Below, one piece after another: positions 1 through 9,694 of a DNA stretch of 64,000 nt. Below the pieces are notes generated by a model. The model made no database searches. It was not told the DNA's origin and worked only from the letters and a program-made list of their open reading frames with translations. The stretch comes from Solenopsis invicta (Eukaryota > Arthropoda > Insecta > Hymenoptera > Formicidae): contig NC_052666.1 of NCBI RefSeq assembly GCF_016802725.1, forward strand, positions 7,963,875 to 8,027,874, read 5' to 3'. Position 1 is the stretch's first letter. The number at the start of each line of letters is the position of its first letter. A program made the translations under genes and the position numbers.

Positions 1-147
1 TGAAGCGTGTAATTCCTCGACGAGACGTCGTCTTTCGGAGCTAATTTTCTTTGATGAACTCATGTTTTTGTAAACTCACGATGTAATGTAAATCAGCTTC
101 GTTTATTTTTTATCATCCTTCAGTAACCATTCTTTGTCCTCCGGTTT

Positions 148-363
148 CTATCGATTAGATAATTTTTCATACTCATTCTTCATCCGATTTACGCTCGTTC
201 GATAACCATCTAATACTCGATCTCGAGATTTTTCACAACGATCCTGAGCCGCGTGATAATTATCCGTCAATCGTTCCCCAACCGTCCGATTTTTATTTAA
301 GAACAGTTCAAAGTCATTCGTTAGACGTTCGTACCCGTCTTTTCGGCGTTCATTGCCGCTCAT
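148..363 (-). CDS. Small hypothetical protein of the Maverick-type element
   Basis: A 71-residue charged protein starting at an ATG (361-363). It is rich in Arg, Asp, Asn and Glu and predicted to be helical. It lacks a signal peptide, membrane segment or cysteines. An A/T homopolymer (363-380) separates it from the end of the 371-residue gene upstream on the same strand, so both may share a transcript. I do not recognise the family. Because it sits inside a compact viral-type cassette and has a clean ATG, a real small gene is plausible, but a chance frame cannot be excluded. Confidence 0.4.
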   Translation of the reverse strand: MSGNERRKDGYERLTNDFELFLNKNRTVGERLTDNYHAAQDRCEKSRDRVLDGYRTSVNRMKNEYEKLSNR

Positions 364-439
364 TTTTTTTTTTTTTTTATTGCACGTCCTTTTCGGACAA
401 AGTCAGCCTCCTGTCTGACTCGTTTCGCGGGATATGCGT

Positions 440-1555
440 TTAATTTATAATTATACCGGCTTCGCGAAGTTCCTCGATGATGGACAGCATCTCGTTGCCG
501 TGAGCATCGTTGCCGACTCTATTTGAAGCGTCAAGCAATCGGAGTCGATCCACCAACTCATTGGGATCGTCCCAGTGCACGTAATCGATCTTATTATCGT
601 TCAGTATCATAGCGCGAGGTACTCCCTTTCCGGATTTATTCTTTCTCTTTGGTGTAGATTCAATTGACATCAATGACGCAATCATGTATTTATACTTGTA
701 TCCTCTGTTGCCCCGTAGTCGACTATGCGCGGTGAAATTTTTTCTATGTACGTTTGCAGCCAACAATATGCTCTTGTACTTTTGCAAATCGTCCTCCTTA
801 TAGAGAAAATCATCGGGCAATCTTTTAAAAATCAACTCATAAAGACCGGGTGTGCCAACGTATCGCACGCCGTCGATAATGATGTTATCATCGATGTCCC
901 CGTCAAACTTTTTATTACCAAGCATCATTTCGTCCCCGTCGAGACGAACGCCATATATGGTGTCTATACTTTTCTCCGATCCATCACCACCGCTGAGGAA
1001 CTCGCCGATGTACTTTTGACCGAGCGGACCCAAATGATGCGACAACGTTTTTCGACCTTCCAAAGTTTGCATCTGATGTTGAACAGTTGTTCCGAATGAA
1101 TCGTCTGTGGTTTCGAAGAGGTCCTCGAGAACCTTATTCGTTGATTTTGCTGCTCCAATTGTAGGTGTTTTCGTCGACGGTCCTGGCGATTCTATCATTG
1201 TAGAATGAAGCACAGGTGAATCCAACGCGACGTTAGAACGTTTCCTTTCTCCCGATGGTAATTTTGAATATTTGTGAGATGCTCCATCATCGTCGTCGTC
1301 GTCGTCGTCGCTATCCCCGTGTTTTTTCTTAGTATGTTTCGACTTTTCCTCTTTGATATCTTTAACCTCTTTCTTAATCGGTTGGGATTCCTCGACAATC
1401 TGTTTCAGAGGTTCAACGATAGGTTTGAAACGTCTCTCCATCGCGATCTCTTCCTCAATTCGACCAGTTTTCAGAGCGCGATGTTTCTTGCGGATCGCCT
1501 CGCTCGTTTTTTCAATCTCCATCGCGAGTTTTTCGCGATTACGCACATTAGCCAT
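440..1555 (-). CDS. Conserved uncharacterised protein of Maverick-type elements
   Basis: A 371-residue protein. Residues 1-75 are strongly charged and coiled-coil-like, followed by a lysine-rich stretch and a run of eight aspartates (GAC/GAT microsatellite near 1283-1310). A Ser/Pro-rich linker leads to a globular C-terminal part (about 170-300). That part has a Gly-Pro-Leu-Gly-Gln-Lys-Tyr motif, an Asp-Thr-Ile-Tyr-Gly motif and a Gly-Leu-Tyr-Glu-Leu-Ile segment before Leu-Pro-Asp-Asp-Phe-Leu. I recall this C-terminal pattern from uncharacterised arthropod proteins beside Maverick capsid genes, but cannot verify it here. The start is the ATG at 1555. The gene runs with the ATPase, 42 bp downstream of that frame's end. 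The function is unknown; a virion-associated or DNA-binding role is only a guess from charge and context. Confidence 0.6.
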   Translation of the reverse strand: MANVRNREKLAMEIEKTSEAIRKKHRALKTGRIEEEIAMERRFKPIVEPLKQIVEESQPIKKEVKDIKEEKSKHTKKKHGDSDDDDDDDDGASHKYSKLPSGERKRSNVALDSPVLHSTMIESPGPSTKTPTIGAAKSTNKVLEDLFETTDDSFGTTVQHQMQTLEGRKTLSHHLGPLGQKYIGEFLSGGDGSEKSIDTIYGVRLDGDEMMLGNKKFDGDIDDNIIIDGVRYVGTPGLYELIFKRLPDDFLYKEDDLQKYKSILLAANVHRKNFTAHSRLRGNRGYKYKYMIASLMSIESTPKRKNKSGKGVPRAMILNDNKIDYVHWDDPNELVDRLRLLDASNRVGNDAHGNEMLSIIEELREAGIIIN

Positions 1556-1597
1556 GATGAACGTATCTGTTCAAGGTATCGAGAATAACTAATCGTT

Positions 1598-2293
1598 TCA
1601 CGGTACCGCGAACTTGTTAAATCCTTTTCTGTATCGTCCATTAGTGAGCGAACTATCCTTGTCTATCACTAGAAATCCGTACTCACGCTGCCAACAAGCA
1701 CGACATAATGCGCAAAATTCGTCGTACGACATGTCGTTCACGTGATCGTTGTAAATATGTTTCAGGTTAGTACCATCTTGTTTAAACAGGATTAGGAAAT
1801 TGGCATTATCGCGTATCAGATGTTTCGGTATCCTCGCGTACGTTTGACACAGGTAAAAGCAGTCGACATTCGAATGACGACCCATCGAAAAGTATTCTCT
1901 GATCGCATCCTGCTTATCGTATGCAACGTCGTCGAAGACAAAGATCGAATTCGGACGTGACTCGCTCGGCGGAACGACATCGCTGTTATTTGAGAATATA
2001 AAGTATCCGATTTCATCGATCGATGTCAACAGATTTTCGAGATATCAATATTTTGGTTGCATTAGCGACTTGGAATAAATATAAACATTTTCAAAACGTA
2101 CACCGTTCGGACTCTCGAGCAGGCTTATAAGAACATTAGTCTTGCCGCACGAGGATGGTCCCGCAATTATAGCGCGGATGGTACTCGGCAACATTTCACC
2201 ATGCTTCCTCAACGGCGCGCTGCCCCCCATCATTTGCAATTTTTTGTCACAGTTTGTGACGCGTATTGTACGCGACTGCCACACGAATTTCAT
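1598..2293 (-). pseudogene. A32/FtsK-type genome-packaging ATPase, one in-frame stop
   Basis: One reading frame from the ATG at 2293 to 1598, broken by a single TGA at 2045-2047. Before the stop, a Walker A motif (GPSSCGKT, about residue 46-53) follows a short N-terminal strand region. After it, a Walker B-like hydrophobic strand ending in Asp-Asp (IFVFDDVAYDK) is followed by a region with Gln-Thr-Tyr-Ala, matching the sensor position of HerA/FtsK-superfamily ATPases. Packaging ATPases of this family pump DNA into capsids (known of the family). Total length, about 231 codons, is normal for Polinton ATPases. Everything but the stop looks intact, so inactivation is recent, or the stop is read through, edited or a sequencing error. 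I assign packaging rather than replication because no helicase domain is present. Confidence 0.75.
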
Positions 2294-2323
2294 GATTTAC
2301 ATTAAACTTTCATAATACGTCGA

Positions 2324-2341
2324 GCGCCTATTTATAGGCGC
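2324..2341. promoter_or_regulatory. Palindromic TATA in the divergent promoter
   Basis: A perfect 8-bp inverted repeat (GCGCCTAT / ATAGGCGC) around a 2-bp centre reads TATAAATA on the minus strand and TATTTATA on the plus strand. It lies 30 bp from the ATG of the leftward ATPase gene (2293) and 30 bp from the ATG of the rightward 2371 gene. That is the position expected of a shared bidirectional core promoter with short leaders. Promoter activity is inferred from sequence and symmetry only. Confidence 0.45.
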
Positions 2342-2370
2342 GCGGAACTACGAGTTGCTCAGTAATAAAA

Positions 2371-2658
2371 ATGTTTCTCACGCTGTCACATCCCTGTGAT
2401 ATTTTAGATTTGAGCGCTGAGCAGTTGGAATATATACCGAAAGTCGTATTGTTACACGTATACGGCAACTACGTCGATCACGTGTGGGACAGGCTTCCGA
2501 AGCGTATAAGAGCGGACCCGGAGGTTGGAACGTATCGTCGCTGCGACGAGCATCACAATCAGCCGTGGCAGAGGACGCACATTGACGGTCCCGCGCCGAG
2601 AATTAAAGATTGCGGCGAATGTCAGCGTCGAGCGAAGGCTGCGTCGGAGGTCTGCTGA
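2371..2658 (+). CDS. Small uncharacterised protein upstream of the PLA2 gene
   Basis: A 95-residue protein starting at the first ATG of the rightward unit. It contains the segments LEYIPKVVLLHVYGNYVDHVWDR and Asn-Gln-Pro-Trp-Gln-Arg-Thr-His-Ile-Asp-Gly-Pro, and ends in a Cys-rich tail with a CxxC pair (DCGECQRR). His and Cys residues in the second half (Cys-Asp-Glu-His-His, CGEC) could bind metal. I recall similar small proteins next to Maverick capsid genes in arthropods but can give no function. Its 3' end overlaps the start of the PLA2 gene in another frame, suggesting coupled expression. Confidence 0.55.
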   Translation: MFLTLSHPCDILDLSAEQLEYIPKVVLLHVYGNYVDHVWDRLPKRIRADPEVGTYRRCDEHHNQPWQRTHIDGPAPRIKDCGECQRRAKAASEVC

Positions 2659-3244
2659 ATCGAGCGATAAACGCGCTTTCTTTCGAATTACATATTCCCG
2701 GCTATCAGTTTTGCTGTCCGGGCACTCGGTTGAAGAAACGATTAGCTAGAGGCGACAGAGGCGTAAATCCATTGGACGCAGCGTGCCGCGAACACGATAT
2801 TGCGTACTCTCTTAGCAACAAACTCGTCGATAGACACGCGGCGGATAAGGTGCTTGCCGATAAAGCGCTGGGACGCGTCATCGCAGGAGATTCGACTATC
2901 GGCGAAAAAGCCGCCGCTGCAGCCGTTTGGACAGCGATGAAGGCCAAGACCAAGATCGGCATGGGTATGAGGGCGAGAACGAGGAAAGCAACGACAAAGA
3001 AAACGATGAAAAAACGAATACTTCCGTCGGCGAAACGAGGCGGTGTGTTACCGATCCTGCCAATGTTAGGCGTGCTCGGATCTTTAATCGGTGGTGCAGC
3101 CGGTGTAGCGAAAGCTGTAAACAACAGCAAAGCCGCGCGACGTCAGCTCGAGGAGCTGCAACTTCACAATCGCGCAATGGAACAAGGTCGCGGGCTTTAT
3201 CTTGCTCCGTACAAGCGTAGACGAGGATTGTATCTTGGACCTTA
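2619..3244 (+). pseudogene. Phospholipase A2-domain virion protein, 3' end cut by the copia array
   Basis: From the ATG at 2619 the frame is open into the copia LTR. Residues about 20-75 form a parvovirus-VP1-type PLA2 core. A Pro-Gly-Thr calcium-loop-like segment is followed by Asn-Pro-Leu-Asp and the catalytic helix (Asp-Ala-Ala-Cys-Arg-Glu-His-Asp-Ile-Ala-Tyr), with the His-Asp dyad conserved. Next come an Arg/Lys-rich basic tract (about 105-135), a Gly/Ala-rich hydrophobic segment (about 145-165), and a tail with two Gly-Leu-Tyr-Leu-x-Pro-Tyr repeats. In parvoviruses this domain breaches endosomal membranes (known of the family); here the role is inferred. The frame stays open on the far side of the array from 21106, so the copia insertion removed the C-terminal end in place. 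Confidence 0.8.
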
Positions 3245-3515
3245 TGTTGAAGTTAGTGGTTATTGAGAGAGGAGAGAGGACACGATTATTCACTTGTAAT
3301 TAAAGAACACACGAGTTTTATTCAGAATAATCAAGCACGGCTTTTACAGACAAAGAACGACCATGATAAGTCAAAGAAGAACTTAGAACACACAATTATA
3401 TAGATGGCCGAGTTACCCAAGAAATGAATATGATTTGTAGAAAAATAACTATAATAGAGAATGTTACATAGGGAATTAATAAGTAAAATAGAGTGCGAAA
3501 AACTTCTATGCAACA
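3245..3515 (-). repeat. Copia LTR 1 (left end of array)
   Basis: This 271-bp LTR runs from TGTTGAAGTT to CTATGCAACA. It acts as the 3' LTR of the leftward element. It differs from the others by an A near 3321 (ttttattc instead of ttttgttc). The stop of the RNase H frame falls just inside it at 3506. Confidence 0.9.
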
Positions 3516-4375
3516 CTCCCGCCGTTTGAGCACATATTACGTTCTATAAGATTTATGAGTTGACATAGAGCTTTGAATCTATCTCGCGGTAAGGCTTTTG
3601 TAAACAGATCAGCCTTTTGTTTCGTTGTGTTAACACATTTAGTATCGATTTTCCCGCTTAACACTTTTTCGCGAATAAAATGACAACGTACATCTATATG
3701 CTTTGTACGTTTGTGAAACTCTGAGTTTTGTACTAGTCTCAATGTACTTTGATTGTCTATAAAAACTTTCGTTGCGCGGTTACAATTACGTTCTAGACCA
3801 CTGAGCAACCGTCGAAGCCATATAGCCTCTTTAGCTGCTGCTGCTGCTGCTACATATTCGGCCTCTGTGGTGCTAATTGTGACCATCTTTTGTCGTTGAG
3901 CTGTCCAAGTCACAGCACCATTGCCCAGAAGAAATACGTAGCCTGTCGTTGACCTCCTTGTCTCCAAGTCTTCCGCGAAGTCTGCATCCACGTAGCCTTC
4001 AATTTCTTCATTGCTCCCGCCGCTTTCGTACAGGACTCCTCTGTCGACTGTATTGAGTAGGTAGCGGATAATGCGTTTTACTGCATTCCAATGATTTACA
4101 TCATGATTATTGAGGAATGCACTGACTTTCCCCACTGCAAATGCTATATCGGGTCTTGTAACAGTGGCTAAGAACATTAATGACCCGACAGCTTCTCTGT
4201 AAGGTACTAGTCCAGGCTTAGCTTGTTCTTCAGCTGGTACTAGTGTAACATTCGGATCCAGTGGCACACTAACAGCTGTTGTTTCTGTTAGTCTGAAGTT
4301 CTTGATGAGTTGCTTTGTATAGGCTGTCTGATGAATGAACAATGTCTTCTTCAATTCCTGCAAAGTAGTGTCCAT
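3506..4375 (-). pseudogene. Copia unit 1: RNase H and end of RT
   Basis: A 289-codon open segment covers the last part of RT and the whole copia-type RNase H. After the thumb segment come Arg-Pro-Asp-Ile-Ala-Phe-Ala and the RNase H acidic residues: Asp in Val-Asp-Ala-Asp-Phe, Glu in Thr-Thr-Glu-Ala-Glu-Tyr and Asp in Ile-Asp-Asn-Gln-Ser. A run of alanines follows the catalytic Glu, encoded by a GCA/GCT repeat. In this family RNase H degrades genomic RNA during reverse transcription. It is in a different frame from the RT segment to its right; the break falls near 4360, where the two frames overlap. The same break is in all four units. Confidence 0.85.
3516..3527 (-). other. Copia polypurine tract
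   Basis: On the minus strand the bases just before the LTR read aaacggcgggag, a purine-rich plus-strand primer site directly abutting the 3' LTR. The same tract recurs beside LTRs 2-4. Confidence 0.6.
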
Positions 4376-5024
4376 CTCCTATTGTGATTTCAAAAGTAGT
4401 CCTCAGGTAGTCAATTACAGCATTAACAGCACTTTGCGTCTTTGCAGCTATGAGTCCGTCATCCACAAACAGTGCAAGTAGCACTTTTGTATTGTGTACT
4501 TTACCTTGGTAGATGCATTGATCTGCATCAGAAGGTTTCAGATTGAATTTGGTCAGAAACTCGTTGAACTTGATGTTCCAGCACCTGGGTGCCTGCTTTA
4601 ATCCATAAAGCGATTTCTTGAGTTTACACACTGTTTTGTTACTATCCGTTGATTCCTTGAGTCCTTCTGGAATCTCCATATATATGTCTTCAGGAAGATC
4701 TCCGTAGAGAAATGCTGTCCGTACATCAAATTGACTCATTTCTAAATCTTCAAGTGCCACAATTGCCAGAAATGTACGAACAGAGTCATATCGTACTACA
4801 GGTGCAAAAGTTTCCGTGTAGTCTCTTCCTTCCTTTTGCATAAAGCCACGAGCCACTAGTCGAGCTTTATATCGAGAAATATTACCACTTGTATCTGTCA
4901 TGACTTTAAATACCCATTTAGAGTCTATTGGTTTTATTTCAAAAGTCTTCTGCACAATGACCCAAGTTCCATTTATCGAGTGTGCATCGAGTTCCTCTTG
5001 AACGGCTCCATTCATCTGCCTCAT
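4269..5024 (-). pseudogene. Copia unit 1: reverse transcriptase
   Basis: A 251-codon segment with copia RT landmarks in order: Trp-Val-Phe-Lys-Val, Tyr-Lys-Ala-Arg-Leu-Val-Ala-Arg-Gly, Tyr-Thr-Glu-Thr-Phe-Ala-Pro-Val, the first catalytic Asp (Gln-Phe-Asp-Val-Arg-Thr-Ala-Phe-Leu), Leu-Lys-Lys-Ser-Leu-Tyr-Gly-Leu-Lys-Gln-Ala-Pro-Arg and the Val-Asp-Asp pair (LFVDDGLIA). The ATG at 5024 is internal to the domain, and the frame on either side is shifted, so this is part of a broken polyprotein. The catalytic residues are all present. G at 4707 matches unit 4 but not units 2 and 3. Confidence 0.87.
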
Positions 5025-5277
5025 TTGTTTCTAGTGCTTCACTCAGTGTATTTGGAATAATAAGTTCGGTTACATTTGCTGAGTACTTCAGCGATTGACG
5101 TAAACAGCTTCTATCACGCAGATTATATGATGCATTTTCTTTTGGTTGTAGATCTTCTGGTATTTCCTCAACTTGCTCCAGTTCTTGACCTACTTCTTCC
5201 TTATTGTCCACTGAAATCTTCAGGCTTGTCTCTTTGTTTTCATCATGTTCTTCATTAAATCCTTGTACACTTCTCAT
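4939..5277 (-). pseudogene. Copia unit 1: integrase-RT linker
   Basis: A short open segment of acidic, low-complexity sequence (Glu/Gln/Pro-rich) with a Tyr-Asn-Leu-Arg-Asp-Arg motif, which in copia elements precedes RT. It ends out of frame with the RT segment near 5020. Unit 1 has a private one-base insertion (cttgtacactt instead of cttgtacctt near 5270), which adds a break here that units 2-4 lack and makes unit 1 one base longer. Confidence 0.75.
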
Positions 5278-5298
5278 TAAATGTTACATCACGTGATA

Positions 5299-6417
5299 CT
5301 ATAACGATACTGGATTATAAAGTCTATAATTGTTTGAATTTCCTTGATAGCCTACTAGTAATACCTTTTTCGCCTTGGGATCCAATTTTGTACGTAACTG
5401 TTTTGGGACATGTGCATAAGCTTCAGTTCCAAAAATGCGCAGATGCTCCAAATTGGCCTTCTTTTCAGTCCACAGTTCGTACGGTGTACTGTTTGGATGT
5501 TGCGTTGTTGGAATCCTATTTCGTATATAGACTGCAGTGATCACTGCCTCCGCCCATAGATATCTAGGGAGTTTACTCGCTTCGAGCATCGTGCGTGCAC
5601 TCTCCACAATTGTACGGTTGTCACGCTCCGATTTCCCATTTTGTTCAGGCGTAAACGGTGCAGTTGTTTTATGAGTTATACCTTTGCTTGCCAAATACTG
5701 TTTTACACCTTGATTACAGTATTCTCTTCCATTATCTGAGCGTAGGGCAACAATTCGTCTCTTAAATTTATTAGAAATTATAGCTTCAAATTCTTTTAAA
5801 CGCTCTAGTACTTTAGATTTATGCCTCATGAAATATACTTGCCTGTATCCAGTGGAATCGTCCTTAAAAATAACGTAGAATCTACATCCTCCAAGTGATT
5901 CAACTGACATAGGTCCTCCAACGTCCGAATGTATTAATTCTCCAGGCTGTCTCACAATTTTATCTTCCTTTCTCTCAATAGGAAGTCGATGTGCTTTACC
6001 AAATTGACACGCTTCACAGAAGAAATCAACCTTTTTATCTCCTTTGATTTTACTTATAAGTCCTTTCTCAATCATGTCCGTGAGAGTCTTCTTGTTCACG
6101 TGGCCAAGCCGCTCGTGAAGCGCACGAAAATCCACCGTAACCGCGTTCACTTCCTTATTCGCGTTTACTGATTCTACTACAAAATACATTTGGTACAGTT
6201 CGTTGTCTTGTTTAATACCTTCTGCAGCTAGTTTATTGTCACTTTTCAGTATTACACGATTTTTGCGGAATGTAACCTCGTATCCATTTGTTGTGCACAC
6301 GCCGACCGAGAACAAGTTCCTTCGAATATCCGGAACATAAAGTACATTTTTTATTTGTGCATCACACCATTTATTATTTACTAACTTTTTAATTACTACT
6401 GTACCGGTTCCACGCAC
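5299..6417 (-). pseudogene. Copia unit 1: integrase
   Basis: A 372-codon segment. The N-terminal zinc-binding HHCC module is visible (His in HERLGHVNKKTL, then CEACQFGKAH). The catalytic core follows with Asp in His-Ser-Asp-Val-Gly-Gly, Asp in Arg-Ser-Asp-Asn-Gly-Arg-Glu, and Glu in Pro-Glu-Gln-Asn-Gly-Lys-Ser-Glu. Integrase inserts the cDNA and makes the 5-bp target duplication (known of the family). The C-terminal GYQGNSNNYRLYNP motif is followed by a frame change near 5318 that is shared by all units. The upstream frame stays open into the protease region, where another break near 6485 separates it from gag. Confidence 0.88.
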
Positions 6418-6472
6418 AGCACACGTACCGTCATCTCCAAGAGCTATTGATTCGTTCGCTATTGGCCGATAA

Positions 6473-7486
6473 TCACGAAGCCAGTCTCGCCGGAATGGTC
6501 ACGTGACGCGACGCGCCACTATCGGTAAGCCACACATCATTAACATCGCGATCTAGTAACTTGCACCCCAGCGCTCGTGAAGATTCCTCCTGTGTATCAC
6601 TAGATGGCACTGATTTTCTTACGCTTTGACCACCTTGATCACTCTTGCTCCTTGACAGTGTAGCACTAAATGCCGAGTTGTTTCCATCAGATTGTGGACG
6701 TTTTGTTTCCTTTTCTGCCTTCTTTTTCCAGCAATCCTTCGCAAAATGTCCTTTTTTATGACAGAAATAGCATTCTTGATCGGTCGTATTTCTTCTTGCT
6801 TCAGGATCCTTGTTCTGAAATTTATTGAAGGGCTTCTTGAAATCTTTAGCTGATTTTCGATTTCTCCCTAGGGACATTGCAGCAAACGCTCCAGGAGTTT
6901 CATCATCTGTTGACAAACGAAGTTCTTCTTTTATCGAACGCTCCGTGAGATTATCCACAGTTTGCTGCTCAATCGACACGCTATCCCACGCAGTTTTCAG
7001 CGCATTAAACTTATGTGGCAAACCAGCAATAATTTTTGCCATTATAGCTACATCCGACACTGCCTCTCCAACATCTTTCAATTGTTGTGCCATATTCTGC
7101 ACCTTCGCAACATGCTGAACTACAGAGTCAGTCGAATTCATCTTATATTCATGAAAACGTTGCGTTAAAATGAGTGCGTTCGTAGCTGACTTTTGCTCAT
7201 GTATTGAACTGAGCTTTATCCACATCTCTCTGGCTGTCGTGCAGGTTATAAGACTTTCCATTTGTTTTGGTTCCATCGATGTTGAGAGAATAAACATCGC
7301 CTTGGCGTTTTCTTTGATCCACGTTTTCAGTAAAGCCTCTGAAGTGTCCGCTGGTCGTGCTCGCGTACCGTTGACGATATCTAATATGCCATACGCAGTT
7401 AAAATCGAATTCACCTGAAATTTCCATATCTGGAAATTTTGTCCGTCAAACTTTGTGACACCTCGCATTGAAATTTCTTCACTCAT
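6473..7486 (-). CDS. Copia unit 1: Gag and start of protease
   Basis: I place the start at the ATG at 7486 (Met-Ser-Glu-Glu-Ile); the frame opens slightly further upstream without an ATG. Residues about 10-200 form a copia Gag (UBN2-like) capsid region with Lys-Phe-Asp-Gly-Gln-Asn-Phe and Trp-Lys. Next is a CCHC zinc knuckle (CYFCHKKGHFAKDC, about residue 240). The frame then enters the aspartic protease at Trp-Leu-Thr-Asp-Ser-Gly-Ala-Ser, where Asp-Ser-Gly is catalytic. It closes soon after, so Gag can be made but protease cannot without a frame change near 6485. Gag forms the virus-like particle. T at 7488 is shared with unit 2 only. Confidence 0.88.
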   Translation of the reverse strand: MSEEISMRGVTKFDGQNFQIWKFQVNSILTAYGILDIVNGTRARPADTSEALLKTWIKENAKAMFILSTSMEPKQMESLITCTTAREMWIKLSSIHEQKSATNALILTQRFHEYKMNSTDSVVQHVAKVQNMAQQLKDVGEAVSDVAIMAKIIAGLPHKFNALKTAWDSVSIEQQTVDNLTERSIKEELRLSTDDETPGAFAAMSLGRNRKSAKDFKKPFNKFQNKDPEARRNTTDQECYFCHKKGHFAKDCWKKKAEKETKRPQSDGNNSAFSATLSRSKSDQGGQSVRKSVPSSDTQEESSRALGCKLLDRDVNDVWLTDSGASRHVTIPARLAS

Positions 7487-7626
7487 ATTTGTTATATGAA
7501 TCGCGAGCACCGATTTCTTTCTTACACGTAATGGCCGACCGACTCACTTCGGCAGTCACTCGTAACGCACGAACACGCGGTTTCCGATCTCTCTCCTTTT
7601 TAATCTATTTTGCCCAATACTAGGTG

Positions 7627-7641
7627 CCTGGGCTCATAACC
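7627..7641 (-). other. Copia primer-binding site (one of four)
   Basis: Just inside each 5' LTR the minus strand reads GGTTATGAGCCCAGG, matching the copia-type primer site complementary to the anticodon arm of initiator tRNA-Met rather than a tRNA 3' end. The other copies lie at 12023-12037, 16419-16433 and 20815-20829. Priming from a half tRNA is a known trait of the copia clade. Confidence 0.6.
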
Positions 7642-7912
7642 TGTTGAAGTTAGTGGTTATTGAGAGAGGAGAGAGGACACGATTATTCACTTGTAATTAA
7701 AGAACACACGAGTTTTGTTCAGAATAATCAAGCACGGCTTTTACAGACAAAGAACGACCATGATAAGTCAAAGAAGAACTTAGAACACACAATTATATAG
7801 ATGGCCGAGTTACCCAAGAAATGAATATGATTTGTAGAAAAATAACTATAATAGAGAATGTTACATAGGGAATTAATAAGTAAAATAGAGTGCGAAAAAC
7901 TTCTATGCAACA
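7642..7912 (-). repeat. Copia LTR 2
   Basis: 271 bp, shared between units 1 and 2: it is the 5' LTR of unit 1 and the 3' LTR of unit 2. There is no extra flanking host DNA and no separate target duplication. Confidence 0.9.
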
Positions 7913-8772
7913 CTCCCGCCGTTTGAGCACATATTACGTTCTATAAGATTTATGAGTTGACATAGAGCTTTGAATCTATCTCGCGGTAAGGCTTTTGTAA
8001 ACAGATCAGCCTTTTGTTTCGTTGTGTTAACACATTTAGTATCGATTTTCCCGCTTAACACTTTTTCGCGAATAAAATGACAACGTACATCTATATGCTT
8101 TGTACGTTTGTGAAACTCTGAGTTTTGTACTAGTCTCAATGTACTTTGATTGTCTATAAAAACTTTCGTTGCGCGGTTACAATTACGTTCTAGACCACTG
8201 AGCAACCGTCGAAGCCATATAGCCTCTTTAGCTGCTGCTGCTGCTGCTACATATTCGGCCTCTGTGGTGCTAATTGTGACCATCTTTTGTCGTTGAGCTG
8301 TCCAAGTCACAGCACCATTGCCCAGAAGAAATACGTAGCCTGTCGTTGACCTCCTTGTCTCCAAGTCTTCCGCGAAGTCTGCATCCACGTAGCCTTCAAT
8401 TTCTTCATTGCTCCCGCCGCTTTCGTACAGGACTCCTCTGTCGACTGTATTGAGTAGGTAGCGGATAATGCGTTTTACTGCATTCCAATGATTTACATCA
8501 TGATTATTGAGGAATGCACTGACTTTCCCCACTGCAAATGCTATATCGGGTCTTGTAACAGTGGCTAAGAACATTAATGACCCGACAGCTTCTCTGTAAG
8601 GTACTAGTCCAGGCTTAGCTTGTTCTTCAGCTGGTACTAGTGTAACATTCGGATCCAGTGGCACACTAACAGCTGTTGTTTCTGTTAGTCTGAAGTTCTT
8701 GATGAGTTGCTTTGTATAGGCTGTCTGATGAATGAACAATGTCTTCTTCAATTCCTGCAAAGTAGTGTCCAT
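7903..8772 (-). pseudogene. Copia unit 2: RNase H and end of RT
   Basis: The translation matches the unit 1 RNase H segment, including the Asp, Glu and Asp catalytic positions and the alanine run. Confidence 0.85.
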
Positions 8773-9421
8773 CTCCTATTGTGATTTCAAAAGTAGTCCT
8801 CAGGTAGTCAATTACAGCATTAACAGCACTTTGCGTCTTTGCAGCTATGAGTCCGTCATCCACAAACAGTGCAAGTAGCACTTTTGTATTGTGTACTTTA
8901 CCTTGGTAGATGCATTGATCTGCATCAGAAGGTTTCAGATTGAATTTGGTCAGAAACTCGTTGAACTTGATGTTCCAGCACCTGGGTGCCTGCTTTAATC
9001 CATAAAGCGATTTCTTGAGTTTACACACTGTTTTGTTACTATCCGTTGATTCCTTGAGTCCTTCTGGAATCTCCATATATATGTCTTCAGGAAGATCTCC
9101 GTAAAGAAATGCTGTCCGTACATCAAATTGACTCATTTCTAAATCTTCAAGTGCCACAATTGCCAGAAATGTACGAACAGAGTCATATCGTACTACAGGT
9201 GCAAAAGTTTCCGTGTAGTCTCTTCCTTCCTTTTGCATAAAGCCACGAGCCACTAGTCGAGCTTTATATCGAGAAATATTACCACTTGTATCTGTCATGA
9301 CTTTAAATACCCATTTAGAGTCTATTGGTTTTATTTCAAAAGTCTTCTGCACAATGACCCAAGTTCCATTTATCGAGTGTGCATCGAGTTCCTCTTGAAC
9401 GGCTCCATTCATCTGCCTCAT
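8666..9421 (-). pseudogene. Copia unit 2: reverse transcriptase
   Basis: The same protein as unit 1. It carries the silent A at 9104, shared with unit 3 but not with units 1 and 4. A linker segment lies upstream at 9336-9608; it keeps the frame that unit 1 lost through its extra base. Confidence 0.85.
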
Positions 9422-9694
9422 TTGTTTCTAGTGCTTCACTCAGTGTATTTGGAATAATAAGTTCGGTTACATTTGCTGAGTACTTCAGCGATTGACGTAA
9501 ACAGCTTCTATCACGCAGATTATATGATGCATTTTCTTTTGGTTGTAGATCTTCTGGTATTTCCTCAACTTGCTCCAGTTCTTGACCTACTTCTTCCTTA
9601 TTGTCCACTGAAATCTTCAGGCTTGTCTCTTTGTTTTCATCATGTTCTTCATTAAATCCTTGTACCTTCTCATTAAATGTTACATCACGTGATA

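Larger units (their letters stand above)
1..3244. mobile_element. Maverick/Polinton (adintovirus-like) element, left half
   Basis: A compact block of virus-like genes. Three run leftward (148-363, 440-1555 and the ATPase at 1598-2293) and two run rightward (2371-2658 and the PLA2 gene from 2619), diverging from a short promoter region at 2294-2370. A FtsK/A32-type packaging ATPase beside a parvovirus-type PLA2 protein, with an adenovirus-type protease and capsid genes resuming at 21101, is the gene set of Maverick/Polinton and adintovirus elements (known of the family). The left end of the element, protein-primed DNA polymerase B and integrase are not in the window; they may lie before position 1. 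The block ends abruptly at the copia LTR at 3245. Confidence 0.8.

Noticed and set aside
1274..1592. Plus-strand frames of 79-104 codons
   Set aside because: They are antisense to the conserved 371-residue protein, with Val runs complementary to its Asp run.
5334..5540. Plus-strand frames within copia units (68-120 codons, repeated in each unit)
   Set aside because: They are antisense shadows of integrase, repeated only because the unit is repeated.
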